A stretch of DNA of 64,000 nucleotides from Sphingomonadales bacterium. Lineage in GTDB: Bacteria; Pseudomonadota; Alphaproteobacteria; Sphingomonadales; Sphingomonadaceae. How positions within the stretch are numbered: the first letter of the stretch is position 1; each line of letters starts with the position of its first letter. A program made the translations under genes and the position numbers. This document shows, piece after piece, positions 26,687-36,091 of this stretch. The notes beneath the pieces were generated by a model. It worked only from the letters and a program-made list of their open reading frames with translations, was not told the DNA's origin and searched no databases. Location of the stretch: assembly GCA_027486895.1 (NCBI GenBank), contig JAIXOE010000053.1:1-64000 (forward strand), in the 5' to 3' direction.

Positions 26687-29128
26687 TCAATTGCCGAAGT
26701 TATAACGAACCGTAAGCCCCCAGGTGCGTGGCTTGGCATAGACGCCCAACGTATCCCCCCAATATAGCGAACCATCGAAAGCATAGACGCGATAGGCACG
26801 GTTAAAGAGGTTGTTCACGAATACGGCTACGTCGACCTTTTCATCAGCTGTGGTGAAGCCAAGGCGGCCGTTGGCAACGCCATAGCCGCCTTCCCGTTCC
26901 ACGGGCGCACACATGACCGTGAAGCACATCTTGCTCTGGAAGATCGCATCTGCCTGCACCGAAGCCGTACCTCCTGCCAGCGCGAATTCATAACGTGCCA
27001 TGGCACTGCCTGAGAGCTTTGGCGCTTGCGGAAGCTCGTGCGCCACAACCGTAACGCCATCCGGCAGCAGTACATTCTTAACTTCGCTGTCTTGCAAGGC
27101 GCCAGCGAGTTGAAGGGTTAACCCCGGGGCAGGCCGCGTAGTGAAGTCCGCTTCAATGCCTTTGACGGTGGCGGGAAGGTTGCGGACAACCTGCGTAAAC
27201 CCGACCTGCACAAAGGCCTGATAGTTTTTATAGTCGTAATAGAAAGCGGCGACATTGAACGTCGTTCCTCGCGCCAGCGTGGTTTTTAGACCAACTTCAT
27301 AATCGTTCAATGTCTCCGGCTGATAAGCCAGATTGTTCAGCGTATCGACCAGCTGTGACGGGAACGGTGTTCCAGTCGAAAAAGTGAATCCGCCCGATTT
27401 TGAGCCACGGTTATAGCTTGCGTAAACTAAAACATTGTCGCTAGGCTTATAATCAACCTCTGCACGCGCGGTGACGCCGCTGAAATTGGGCGAGGCGGCA
27501 TCCGGCGTAATGGTCACGCCAGATGTGCCGGCTCCATAGGTCCATGTCCCGGGCGTGTTGGTTCCCGTTAGGTCCGTGTAGGATATGCCATTGGGTCCAA
27601 AACGAAGCGAAAGCGCATAGAGCGGTAAAGTGTGAACCGCTGCGTAATTCCCAACCTTGTGATCATGCCAATAGCGCAAGCCACCAATCAGCTTAAGCTG
27701 ATCACTAACTTCATATTCATTCTGGGCAAAGATGGCATAAGACGTCGTCTTCTGCGTGAAATTCACACTGGGATCATAGCCGGCGAACGGCGTTGCATAC
27801 TTCGCCTTGTACTTCCCATCGATAACCATACCAAAGGCGCCGACCGTTAGGAAATTGCGGTCCGATGTCTTGGAAAGCCTCAATTCCTGAGAATATTGGT
27901 TCACGTTCGCGTCTTGGAAAAACACCGTGCCCGACCCGTAGCATGTAAGCGACGTGTTTGGCGCGGGGCATGGCGCAGTTGCTGCCGGCGTGACATTTTC
28001 AACATATGGGATTTCGGGCGGACCATTGCCGCTTTCGATGTAGAATTTGTCGACGTGCTGATAATCGGAAATCGAGGTCACATCGAAGCCGCCAACTTCA
28101 GCGTCAATCCGAAGCGTACTGCCAAACAGCTTTCGGTCGACATAGGCATCGCCCGTACCAGCCGTCTTCCATGGGCTTCCGCCTTGCGACGCTGCGATTT
28201 CCGGATTGAAATAGCCATTGCCGGCTGTCCCGGTCACACCCCAATAAGAACATGTCGCGGCCGGCGCGAGGAACTCGCCCTGAAACTGTGCATTGGGGCA
28301 GGCAGGGCCATAATTATATACCCCGGCCTGACGTTCCTTGTCCGCCTGCGAATAACGCAACGTCAGCTTCGCCTTAAATGCAGAGCTGGGATGATAGTCG
28401 AAGATACCCCGCAAAGCCCAGTGGTTGTTCGCCCCCCGGTCCTTCTCTCCCGGAGTGATGTTCTGCATATAACCATCGTCTCGATCAAAAATGCCGGAAA
28501 CGCGAGCACTCAATACATCGCTCAACGGTCCCGATATGGCCCCTTCAACCTGGGTCTGGTTATAACGACCATAAGTTAAGCGGACATAGCCGTCCAAGAA
28601 GTCAGTCGGTTGGCTGGAAATAAATTGTACGGCGCCGCCTGTGGCGTTCCGCCCGAAAAGGGTCCCTTGTGGACCACGCAAAGCTTCCACCCGTGCCAGA
28701 TCGAAGATCGGGAAACTCGCCGTTGTGATCGAACTGGCGTAGGAATCATCCTGATAGACGGCAACTGGCGGCTCTTGCTGGTCCCCATAGTCATTCTGCG
28801 ACACGCCGCGCATATTGAAGACAACCTGCGACGAGGAATAAGCATTATATTTCAGGTTCGGGATCGCCGAAACAACGTCCGTCGCGTTTGTAATATTACG
28901 GTTATCAAGGTCGTCCTTGCTCAACACCGAAATCGCAATGCCTACATCTTGCAACTTCTGCTCGCGCTTTTGCGCCGTAACAACAATTTCAGTTCCATCA
29001 GCGTCCTCTAAGACTGGCGCAGACATTGTCTGAGCAGCAGACACCTGCGCCGTTGCCAGCGCAACCGATAGAGCCGAACTCGCAAGCAAGAACCGCCCAA
29101 GCTGAGCCGCGCGAAATGAATCGTTCAT
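26687..29128 (-). CDS. TonB-dependent outer-membrane receptor
   Basis: 813 residues. A signal peptide runs to about ATAQVSAAQT, followed by a TonB box DGTEIVVTAQKREQ, a plug domain (VVFNMRGVSQNDYG; RVEALRGPQGTLFGRNATGG) and a 22-strand-type barrel ending in VRYNFGN. The form is the common sphingomonad receptor class for plant- or polymer-derived molecules, but the ligand is unknown. It precedes an APC permease gene. About 115 bp upstream of its ATG lies a striking double palindrome (29244-29281) that could be its operator. Confidence 0.9.
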   Translation of the reverse strand: MNDSFRAAQLGRFLLASSALSVALATAQVSAAQTMSAPVLEDADGTEIVVTAQKREQKLQDVGIAISVLSKDDLDNRNITNATDVVSAIPNLKYNAYSSSQVVFNMRGVSQNDYGDQQEPPVAVYQDDSYASSITTASFPIFDLARVEALRGPQGTLFGRNATGGAVQFISSQPTDFLDGYVRLTYGRYNQTQVEGAISGPLSDVLSARVSGIFDRDDGYMQNITPGEKDRGANNHWALRGIFDYHPSSAFKAKLTLRYSQADKERQAGVYNYGPACPNAQFQGEFLAPAATCSYWGVTGTAGNGYFNPEIAASQGGSPWKTAGTGDAYVDRKLFGSTLRIDAEVGGFDVTSISDYQHVDKFYIESGNGPPEIPYVENVTPAATAPCPAPNTSLTCYGSGTVFFQDANVNQYSQELRLSKTSDRNFLTVGAFGMVIDGKYKAKYATPFAGYDPSVNFTQKTTSYAIFAQNEYEVSDQLKLIGGLRYWHDHKVGNYAAVHTLPLYALSLRFGPNGISYTDLTGTNTPGTWTYGAGTSGVTITPDAASPNFSGVTARAEVDYKPSDNVLVYASYNRGSKSGGFTFSTGTPFPSQLVDTLNNLAYQPETLNDYEVGLKTTLARGTTFNVAAFYYDYKNYQAFVQVGFTQVVRNLPATVKGIEADFTTRPAPGLTLQLAGALQDSEVKNVLLPDGVTVVAHELPQAPKLSGSAMARYEFALAGGTASVQADAIFQSKMCFTVMCAPVEREGGYGVANGRLGFTTADEKVDVAVFVNNLFNRAYRVYAFDGSLYWGDTLGVYAKPRTWGLTVRYNFGN

Positions 29129-29243
29129 CAGAAATCCCCCCAGTTACACCCCACACACTGCAGTTATCTTTCGGCTGTCAGTGTCAATTTTCTTCTTATT
29201 TGAGCATGATAAGCATAATGTTAGTGAGTGCAAGCCGACAGCT

Positions 29244-29281
29244 TTGAAATTTCACCGAACGGAAAATCGGTGAAATTTCAA
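29244..29281. promoter_or_regulatory. 15-bp perfect inverted repeat built from two TGAAATTTCA palindromes
   Basis: TTGAAATTTCACCGA at 29244-29258 and TCGGTGAAATTTCAA at 29267-29281 are exact complements with an 8-nt loop. Each arm also contains the palindrome TGAAATTTCA (29245-29254 and 29271-29280), 26 bp centre to centre. This looks like two dimer sites for one regulator upstream of the TonB receptor. As RNA it could also form a strong hairpin. Confidence 0.6.
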
Positions 29282-29462
29282 CAACACCGCCCAAGACGCA
29301 AACCGCTGCGAATCTGCCAAATCAGAAAACTGGCACGGCAGTTGAATTTAACTACCTTCGTTTTAGCTTTAGCAGGATGGTTACCTTCCGGCACATACAA
29401 GGCCGGTGCTAAGGAATAGATTCAACGGCAACTTTGCGCTGCGAAAAGCTTAAATCCTGACA

Positions 29463-29478
29463 GTCCGCTCCCGGCCCA
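29463..29478. repeat. Interspersed repeat, core only (copy 2)
   Basis: GTCCGCTCCCGGCCCA, identical to the end block of the repeats at 24591-24666 and 54714-54790. The upstream 60 bp are not clearly related, so this copy is partial or decayed. Confidence 0.55.
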
Positions 29479-29753
29479 TTTAATGACATTCGGCTTTGCG
29501 ACCAGTTGCAGACATTCTCAGCAGCCGGTTGGCTGCCCCATAAGCGGACATTGCATCAGCAAGATGTATATGGCTGACTTGTTGGACTGTCCGGCTTTTT
29601 TCAGAAATTTGAATGAGTTGCCGTTCGTTGAGCACGCAATCTATTTGCCGATGCGCCACAACCAGCGGCTATTCAGACGCCAAGCTTTGCCAATTGGCAG
29701 GCCGCGGTACGTAAACTGACCGCCATCGCCAGGCAGTCCAGCGAACTGTTACT

Positions 29754-29767
29754 TGGGTAGTTTCCGA
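29754..29767 (+). promoter_or_regulatory. Island motif, site 1 (TGGGTAGTTTCCGA)
   Basis: 106 nt before the cupin ATG, same strand. The downstream sequence offers TTGCAG, 17 nt, GATAGC as a promoter, with the hexamer beginning 26 nt after the motif. Identical to sites at 45298 and 50763. Confidence 0.65.
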
Positions 29768-29873
29768 ACCTTGCAGGTTCCTTGGCGAAGCAGGATAGCT
29801 TTTCTGCGCACGACAGCTTTTTGCCAACATGGCACTCGAGCATCGTTCAAACGCCGTCTTGAGGAAATGAAAC

Positions 29874-30353
29874 ATGGACCCCAGCTTCGCCAGAATCTTA
29901 GATATTGGCCCACAGCCGCAATCGTTTAACATTGAACGCGCCACTGAAGACAATAGCAACTATCGCGCGGTTGCATGGAGCGGACGGTATCTGCAGGTGA
30001 CACTGATGTCGATTCCGGTCGGCGGCGATATAGGCCTTGAGGCCCACCCTGAAACCGATCAGTTTCTGCGCCTTGAGAAGGGCAAGGGCCGAGTGCAGAT
30101 GGGCGCAGCTAAGGATGATCTCACTTTTTCTAAGGACGTTTCAGACGGTTGGTGCGTCCTTGTACCAGCGGGAACTTGGCACAACATTTCCAACACTGGC
30201 TCTAGCCCCATGCAAATATACACGATCTACGCGCCTGCGCATCACAAGCCCCAAAAAGTTCAGGCAACGCAGTCATTAGCCGAAAGCGACGGGGACGATG
30301 AGCCCGCGGCTTGGTCAGTCCAACCGCACCATGAATCCGACGAGCACGGGTGA
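29874..30353 (+). CDS. Cupin-domain protein
   Basis: 159 residues with one cupin barrel: the first motif is around IGLEAHPETDQFLRLEKGKG, the second around WCVLVPAGTWHNISNTG. Potential metal ligands (His in EAHPE, Glu/Gln, His in TWHN) are present. The C-terminal 35 residues are acidic and look disordered. GAGGAAATGAAAC precedes the ATG. Single-domain cupins of this sort bind a metal and act as isomerases, oxygenases or sensors; none can be chosen here. It carries the first upstream copy of the island motif and converges on the giant kinase gene. Confidence 0.8.
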   Translation: MDPSFARILDIGPQPQSFNIERATEDNSNYRAVAWSGRYLQVTLMSIPVGGDIGLEAHPETDQFLRLEKGKGRVQMGAAKDDLTFSKDVSDGWCVLVPAGTWHNISNTGSSPMQIYTIYAPAHHKPQKVQATQSLAESDGDDEPAAWSVQPHHESDEHG

Positions 30354-30373
30354 CGCGATAGACACAATTGCAA

Positions 30374-33300
30374 TTATTTCTCCGCAACCGCACCGGTTGC
30401 AGCCAAGGCAAGGCGAGCCAGCGCCGGAAGCGATTTGGTTCCGGTTTTTTTCATGATCGACGCCCGGTGGTTTTCGACGGTGCGTTGACTGATGCCCAGG
30501 TCAGCCGCAATATTTTTGCTGGGATGGCCAGCCAGCACCATCTCCATGACCTGATGCTGACGCTTAGTCAGTCCCTTAAGATGCAATTTGGCGTCGGCCT
30601 GCCAATCGAGCAGCTTTGCCTCATCGCGCGACAGTTCCAGCGCACGGTCGATGCTGGCGAGGAGGTCCTTCCAGCGAACGGGCTTTTCGATAAAATCGAT
30701 CGCACCCACTTTCATGGCCTCAACGGCCATGGGTACTGCGCTGCTGCCGGTAATCATGATCGCCGGCAAATGATATCCTGCAGACTTCAACTGACGGAGC
30801 AGTTCAATCCCGTCGATGCCCGGGAGATATGCATCTATCAGCAGACACGCTTCACCGCCGGGGCGGTAGGCGGCAAGAAAGGCCTCGCAGTCGCCGAAAT
30901 CTTCTACCGTTCTGCCATCGGCTTCAAGCAGTTCGCGCAAGGAGTGACGCACCTCGCTATCATCGTCGACGATATAGATCGTCGCGGCTCCGTCGGTTTG
31001 GTGTTTGTCCACGGCAGGTTCCTGCGCGAGTAGCTGGTTGATTGCCTTTAATAGCGCCTCGCGTTTCACCGGCTTGTTCAATTGCACGCAATTGTCAGCC
31101 GCAACGGCGCGCAATGTGGTCGTCGAGATATCGCCAGTCAGGATGACAACTGGAAAACCCTTGCCCATTGTGTTGCGGATCCGCTCGGCCAGTTGAAGGC
31201 CATTTAATGCGCCGGGCAAATTATAGTCTGCCAGCACCAAATCGGGCTGGATTGTTTTGGCCGCGATCATTTCCAAAGCGCTATGGGAATCTCCGGTCAC
31301 CGTTGTGCGATAGCCTGCATCTTTGAGCAATTGGTCGAGCAGATCGCGGAGATCAGGATCATCGTCGACGATCAGAATGGTTTGGGCTCCGGCAACGGGC
31401 GCTGGAGTGTGGGGAGCCTCAATCTCTGCGACTACTTTTGGCGCCGTGAACTTCGCTTTGGGGTCTTTCAGGGCCACATCAATCGAAAAGACAGATCCCC
31501 GGCTGGGCAGCGAACGGACGCCCACTTTATGCCCAAGCAAAGCGCCAAGGCGTTGCACAATGGACAGGCCAAGGCCCAACCCCAGACTTCGTTCGCGGGC
31601 TGCATTGTCGATCTGGTGATATTCTTCGAAGATCGCATCGAGTTGCGACGCAGCGATCCCGACGCCGGTGTCCCAGACTTCGATCCGCAAAACATCGTCA
31701 TGCTGTCGGCAGCCGAGCAGTATTTTACCACGTTTGGTGTATTTGAGGGCATTGGAAACAAGGTTGCGCAACATCTGTTCGATCATAAGCGGATCGCTAT
31801 GGATAATGCAGCTGCTGCGCACAAACCGGAGATCCAGCTTTTGCGCGTGCGCCTGTTCGGTGAACTCGTTGCGCACCCGCTCAACAAGGTCGCCGACCAC
31901 GAAATCGACTGGTTCGGCTCGGACCACTCCTGCTTCGATCTGATTGATGTCGAGCATGGTGTTGAGCATCCCCGACATCGTCGTGAGCGTTTGCTCAAGT
32001 CGCCCCAGCAAGTCTTGTGCGCCGGGATCTTTCACCTTCGCTGCCAGCAATCCCTGCAAAAGAGCCAGTGACTGAAGGGGTTGTCGCAAGTCATGGCTAG
32101 CCGCTGCGAGGAAGCGCGATTTGGCAAGGTTGGCTTGCTCGGCATCGCGCTTGGCGGCTTCAAGAGCGGCGCGCGAGATCTTTTTTTCGGTAATGTCGGT
32201 GAAGGTGATGACCACCCCTTCAACACCATCCGCGTCGGTGCGGTAGGGCAAAATGTGACGCATGAACCAGCTGTCACCGGGAACCTCGACCTCGCAGTCA
32301 TGCGCCATGCCGTCGGCCAGCACCGCTTGCGCGTCCTGCGCCAGCATAGGATCAACCGATAGTGCGCGCAGGTCCGCCAACGGCCGCCCGACATCCCCGG
32401 GTATCAGGTTGAACAGCTTTTTGGTTTCAGGGGTAAAAAACCGGATTTTGAGATCAACGTCGAGAAATAACGTGGCGACTTTCGTGCTGTAGAGCACGTT
32501 CTGCAAATCGTTCGACGTCGTGCGCTGACGTTCAAGTGTTTCCTGAAGCTGGCCATTGAGCGCGGTCAGCTCCTCATTGAGCGACTGCAGCTCTTCCTTG
32601 GACGTCAACAATTCCTCATTCGCCGACTGATACTCCTCATTGACCGACAGTGCCTCTTCGTTGACGGCGCGATGTTCTTCTTCGGACAGTTCGAGATCAT
32701 GCATCGCGGCCGACAAATCGGTCCGTGTGGTCTCTAGTTCGTGCTGAAGAGCGGCGACGAGGTCCTCATCCTGCTCGGCTGCCTGTGCGCTTAGCCCGTT
32801 CGTCCGACCATGCCGATCGACAAAGCTGACCAATATCAATTCTTCGGTCTGGTGCACAATCAGGCGGATATCGAGATCGAATGGAACGGCCCGGCCGTCA
32901 TACTGCGCTTGGCCTCCCGCTGTAACCAGATGAGGCGTCTCGCTTGTGACTTTTCCAATTGCAGCGCGCAGCTTGTTGCGCAACCCGGGCTTTGCCATCG
33001 CCAACACGTCATGCGTGGTATAGCCGGGCGCTATACGCAGATAGCGTTCGGTCGGACCCATTGAGTATAGGCATTCATGGGCTCGATTGATGATCACCGC
33101 TGCGGGCGCAAGGTTGTCCAGAACGACGCGCCGGCAAAGGTCGGCAAGGGCCGGCTCCGGTTCTATATTCGAAGCGGTTTTCTTCCGCGCAGGCATACGT
33201 ACGCCGTCACGCGTATTGCCCGAGAACAGCAGCGCTGCGGCGCGGTTCTTGCCCATGCGACGATAAATCCGTTCGGATTTTGCAATGGGTTTGAACTGGC

Positions 33301-34732
33301 CTTCAACATGGCCAACCGTTTCTGATGTACCTAGAAAGAGTATGCCATCTTTTTGCAGGGCGAAATGGAACAGTGCAATCACCTTGGCTTGCGCTTCGGG
33401 TCCCAAGTAGATCAGTACATTTCGGCATGATATGAAATCGAGCTTCGAGAAGGGCGGGTCGGCCAGCATATCTTGAATGGTAAAAACGATGGCGGATCGC
33501 AGTTCGGGGCCAACGGCATATCCGTGCTCCTGCTTGACGAAAAACCGCGCCAGTCGTTCGGGTGAAATATCCGAAGCTATGGTGTCTGGATAATGTCCTT
33601 CGCGCGCCGTTGCCACTGCATCCGGATCCACGTCAGAGGCAAAAACGGAAAGTTTGATATCGCGCTTCGCGAATGCGATTGCTTCGGAAAAAACTATCGC
33701 CAGCGAATACGCCTCTTCACCCGAACTACACCCCGCAACCCAGATACGCAGCGGCGTGTCTGCGCTGTGTAATCGCACGATATCCGGTACGATCGTCGTT
33801 CCAAGCAGTTCAAAAACACCCGGGTCGCGGAAAAAACTGGTGACGTTGATCAAAAGGTCGGTGGCAAGCAAATTCAGCTCAACGGGGTCATGCTGGATCA
33901 CCTTCAAATACCGCTCCATCTCGGTTGTCGGTATCGATGCTAGCGCCATCCGCCGTTCTATCCGTCTTTGGAGCGTGCCCATTTTGTAGAGCGCGAAATT
34001 ATGTGCCGTGTTCTGGCGCAGATAATCGATAATTCTTGGCAAAATATCGCCGGAGGCTGGTGCAGGCAGACGCTCTGGCTCGGAACTCAAAGCGTTGGCA
34101 TGCGTCAACAAGGCTGCTGACATAGTTGCGACGGGCAATACAGCATCGGCAAAACCGCTTGCGACCGCACTTTGCGGCATGCCGTCATAGTCTGCTTCTG
34201 CGGGGTCCTGAACGAGGACAAAGCCGCCCTTGCCATGAACCGCGTTGATGCCCTGCGTCCCGTCATATCCCGTGCCCGAGAGAATGATAGCAAAGGCGAG
34301 GCTACCCAGTTCGTTCGCCATCGATTCAAACAGGAAATCAACAGGCATTCGGGCACCGTGCGGTGCGGAGGGCTTGAAAAGTTGCAACGCCCCTGCCGCA
34401 ATCGACAGATAGACACCGGCCGGGATGACGTAGATGTGATCGCGTTCCACGATCATGCCGTCGGCGGCTTGCAAAACAGGCATTTCGGTGTGCTCGGCGA
34501 GCAATTGGCCCATCAGGCTTTCATGCGTTGGGTCTAGATGTTGGACGACAATATAACCCATGCCTGCGTCGCCTGGTATCGCTTTAATCAGTTTGGTTAG
34601 GGCCTCAAGACCGCCGGCTGATGCGCCAATACCAACAATTGGAAAATCAGCGAGATGCTTAGGCGGCCCACGCGCCAACATCGCGGGACTGGTCACAATG
34701 GGCGCAGAAGAAACAAGCTCTTTTTCCGACAT
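30374..34732 (-). CDS. Giant CheB-CheR-PAS-histidine kinase-REC-REC-LuxR hybrid regulator
   Basis: About 1452 residues. In order: CheB methylesterase with its Ser-His-Asp set (VGIGASAGG, VVQHLDPTHES, LSGTGYDGTQG), about residues 28-215; CheR methyltransferase (WVAGCSSGEEAYSLAI, FISCRNVLIYL), about 225-490; PAS-like region; a coiled coil rich in NEEL/LNEEL repeats, about 660-745; PAS; HisKA (AAASHDLRQPLQS); HATPase (NLVSNALKYT, DTGVGI, LGLGLSIVQ); REC1 (LIVDDDPDLR, LADYNLPG); REC2 (YIVDDDSEVR, LIDAYLPG); and a C-terminal LuxR helix-turn-helix (LTKRQHQVMEM, ISQRTVENHRASI). All key residues seem present. ATG 34732 has GGGAAGG upstream; ATG 34810 is possible. A soluble complete phosphorelay ending in a DNA-binding domain; no membrane helix seen. 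Confidence 0.88.
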   Translation of the reverse strand: MSEKELVSSAPIVTSPAMLARGPPKHLADFPIVGIGASAGGLEALTKLIKAIPGDAGMGYIVVQHLDPTHESLMGQLLAEHTEMPVLQAADGMIVERDHIYVIPAGVYLSIAAGALQLFKPSAPHGARMPVDFLFESMANELGSLAFAIILSGTGYDGTQGINAVHGKGGFVLVQDPAEADYDGMPQSAVASGFADAVLPVATMSAALLTHANALSSEPERLPAPASGDILPRIIDYLRQNTAHNFALYKMGTLQRRIERRMALASIPTTEMERYLKVIQHDPVELNLLATDLLINVTSFFRDPGVFELLGTTIVPDIVRLHSADTPLRIWVAGCSSGEEAYSLAIVFSEAIAFAKRDIKLSVFASDVDPDAVATAREGHYPDTIASDISPERLARFFVKQEHGYAVGPELRSAIVFTIQDMLADPPFSKLDFISCRNVLIYLGPEAQAKVIALFHFALQKDGILFLGTSETVGHVEGQFKPIAKSERIYRRMGKNRAAALLFSGNTRDGVRMPARKKTASNIEPEPALADLCRRVVLDNLAPAAVIINRAHECLYSMGPTERYLRIAPGYTTHDVLAMAKPGLRNKLRAAIGKVTSETPHLVTAGGQAQYDGRAVPFDLDIRLIVHQTEELILVSFVDRHGRTNGLSAQAAEQDEDLVAALQHELETTRTDLSAAMHDLELSEEEHRAVNEEALSVNEEYQSANEELLTSKEELQSLNEELTALNGQLQETLERQRTTSNDLQNVLYSTKVATLFLDVDLKIRFFTPETKKLFNLIPGDVGRPLADLRALSVDPMLAQDAQAVLADGMAHDCEVEVPGDSWFMRHILPYRTDADGVEGVVITFTDITEKKISRAALEAAKRDAEQANLAKSRFLAAASHDLRQPLQSLALLQGLLAAKVKDPGAQDLLGRLEQTLTTMSGMLNTMLDINQIEAGVVRAEPVDFVVGDLVERVRNEFTEQAHAQKLDLRFVRSSCIIHSDPLMIEQMLRNLVSNALKYTKRGKILLGCRQHDDVLRIEVWDTGVGIAASQLDAIFEEYHQIDNAARERSLGLGLGLSIVQRLGALLGHKVGVRSLPSRGSVFSIDVALKDPKAKFTAPKVVAEIEAPHTPAPVAGAQTILIVDDDPDLRDLLDQLLKDAGYRTTVTGDSHSALEMIAAKTIQPDLVLADYNLPGALNGLQLAERIRNTMGKGFPVVILTGDISTTTLRAVAADNCVQLNKPVKREALLKAINQLLAQEPAVDKHQTDGAATIYIVDDDSEVRHSLRELLEADGRTVEDFGDCEAFLAAYRPGGEACLLIDAYLPGIDGIELLRQLKSAGYHLPAIMITGSSAVPMAVEAMKVGAIDFIEKPVRWKDLLASIDRALELSRDEAKLLDWQADAKLHLKGLTKRQHQVMEMVLAGHPSKNIAADLGISQRTVENHRASIMKKTGTKSLPALARLALAATGAVAEK

Positions 34733-34822
34733 TCGGCAAGCCTTCCCAAACGGGGCTGCCACGACTCCGACAGAGAAGAGGACGTTAACAGCTTTGGCTG
34801 CTTTTGTCATCTTATCCCGTCA

Positions 34823-34836
34823 TAGGTGATTTCCGA
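34823..34836 (+). promoter_or_regulatory. Island motif, weak site (TAGGTGATTTCCGA)
   Basis: 11 of 14 bases match TGGGTAGTTTCCGA. It points toward the response regulator gene, 68 nt before its start, with TATCGG beginning 26 nt later. It lies in the gap between the divergent giant kinase and this regulator. Confidence 0.4.
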
Positions 34837-34904
34837 TTCTGCACTGCGCTGAATAATGCATCTATCGGGTTCAGGCATTGTCATGCGGGAAGGGGAATAG
34901 CGGG

Positions 34905-35270
34905 TTGAAGAAGATTGTGCGTGTTTTGATTGTCGAGAACGAACCCATCATTGCGATGTTGCTTAAGGACGTCGTCGAATCTCTGGGCCATCTGGTGTGC
35001 GATATTGTGGCAACCGAATCCGAGGCAGTCGCAATCGCGCTTGCAAGCGGACCCAACCTGATGATTGTCGATGCCGGACTGCGCGATGGAAGCGGCGTTA
35101 CTGCAATGGAAACCATCCTCAAGCAACGGGCTATGCCCCATATCTTTGTAACCGGAGACAAGCGCAGAGTGCAGCAGATGGCCCCCGACGCGACAATTCT
35201 CGAAAAGCCATTTTTCATTCCCGATCTGGTGCGCGCGATCGAAGAAGCGATGGCAAACAGCGCAAGATAG
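34905..35270 (+). CDS. Single-domain response regulator
   Basis: 121 residues, a receiver domain only: phospho-acceptor Asp56 in LMIVDAGLRDG, conserved Thr in FVTGD, and Lys in ILEKPF. No output domain follows. No ATG occurs at the beginning of the frame; TTG 34905 has GGAAGGGG about 10 nt upstream and starts KKIVRVLIVENEP, so it is preferred to TTG 34878. It is divergent from the giant kinase gene with about 170 bp between starts, so it may be a phosphate sink or shuttle for that kinase. Confidence 0.83.
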   Translation: MKKIVRVLIVENEPIIAMLLKDVVESLGHLVCDIVATESEAVAIALASGPNLMIVDAGLRDGSGVTAMETILKQRAMPHIFVTGDKRRVQQMAPDATILEKPFFIPDLVRAIEEAMANSAR

Positions 35271-35279
35271 TTATGCTCA

Positions 35280-35645
35280 CTAATGCACGACACGGCCCAC
35301 ATCCGTGACCCGAAACAGCCACATGGCAAACGCGAAAACAGCACCAGCTGCATATATGGAGCCAAAAATCTGCTTGTTATAGCGCGCAAGCCATGAGGGG
35401 AGGTAGATGTCAAAATTAGGCGCTCTACTCTCGGTAAAGCGCGCAGCAAGTGGCGTCATCGGGCAATGCCATTGGTTCAAGGCCAAAATTGCCACTTCGA
35501 TCGCCACTATCCCAACGAACAAGGCGGCCAAGCCATCATCGCCACGCCATGACATGACCGGAATGGCGAAAATGCACAGCACAAAGAAGATCCAGACGAG
35601 CGTATGCACCGTCTTGATCCCCTGAAGTGCGATATTTGTTGGCAT
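35280..35645 (-). CDS. Small membrane protein of unknown function
   Basis: 121 residues with three to four hydrophobic segments (VHTLVWIFFVLCIFAIPVM, FVGIVAIEVAILALN, IYAAGAVFAFAMWLF). A conserved-looking loop NQWHCPMTPLAARFTESR followed by FDIYLPSWLARYNK lies between helices 2 and 3. This resembles small uncharacterised membrane proteins of the DUF2784 sort, but I am not sure of the family. It is the third gene of a minus-strand set after the BON and coiled-coil genes. Confidence 0.65.
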   Translation of the reverse strand: MPTNIALQGIKTVHTLVWIFFVLCIFAIPVMSWRGDDGLAALFVGIVAIEVAILALNQWHCPMTPLAARFTESRAPNFDIYLPSWLARYNKQIFGSIYAAGAVFAFAMWLFRVTDVGRVVH

Positions 35646-35659
35646 CGGCGACTGCGTGC

Positions 35660-36064
35660 CTAAGTCGTTTGTGGATGCTCGGCTTCATGCCGCGCGACGC
35701 TTGCGGACAGCATCGCTTTTTCCGCCTGATCGACGCCCGATAGCGCCACAACCATCGCAGCTTCGGCATAGCGTTCTGAACGGTCTGCGCGCGCCTGCAA
35801 CATTTTGGTGTCTAGTTTGGTCTTCCAACCAGCCACCGTTTCCTTGCTATCTTCAACCCAAGCAGCGATTTCGGCATTGGCCTCGCTCAGCTTGCCATTT
35901 GCCTTGTGTGCTTCGTCTTCGAGGTTATCGACATGCTTGCGGATGGTTTTGGCGGCATGCTCCGCCTGTTTTTCAGTTGCGACCTTCAGTGCGTCAAGGC
36001 GCTGTTCAACCTCATGCAATTTATGCTGCATCCGCTTGGTGAATTTCGACATTGAACTTGTCAT
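35660..36064 (-). CDS. Coiled-coil protein of unknown function
   Basis: 134 residues, highly charged and predicted helical (KFTKRMQHKLHEVEQRLDAL, then KVATEKQAEHAAKTIRKHVD), with no cysteine and no signal peptide. ATG 36064 is favoured over 36103 because AGAGGAAA lies 6 nt before it. It resembles small stress-associated helical proteins found beside BON-domain genes, but no named family was recognised. It lies after the BON gene, from which it is separated by a large hairpin (36092-36147). Confidence 0.65.
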   Translation of the reverse strand: MTSSMSKFTKRMQHKLHEVEQRLDALKVATEKQAEHAAKTIRKHVDNLEDEAHKANGKLSEANAEIAAWVEDSKETVAGWKTKLDTKMLQARADRSERYAEAAMVVALSGVDQAEKAMLSASVARHEAEHPQTT

Positions 36065-36091
36065 GAAAATTTCCTCTTCATTGGAGTTGAA

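Larger units (their letters stand above)
29129..29873. other. Intergenic stretch with operator-like hairpin, repeat core and motif site
   Basis: About 745 bp between the divergent TonB receptor and the cupin gene. It contains the double palindrome at 29244-29281, the repeat core at 29463-29478 and the regulatory motif at 29754-29767. No frame in it looks like a gene. Confidence 0.5.
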
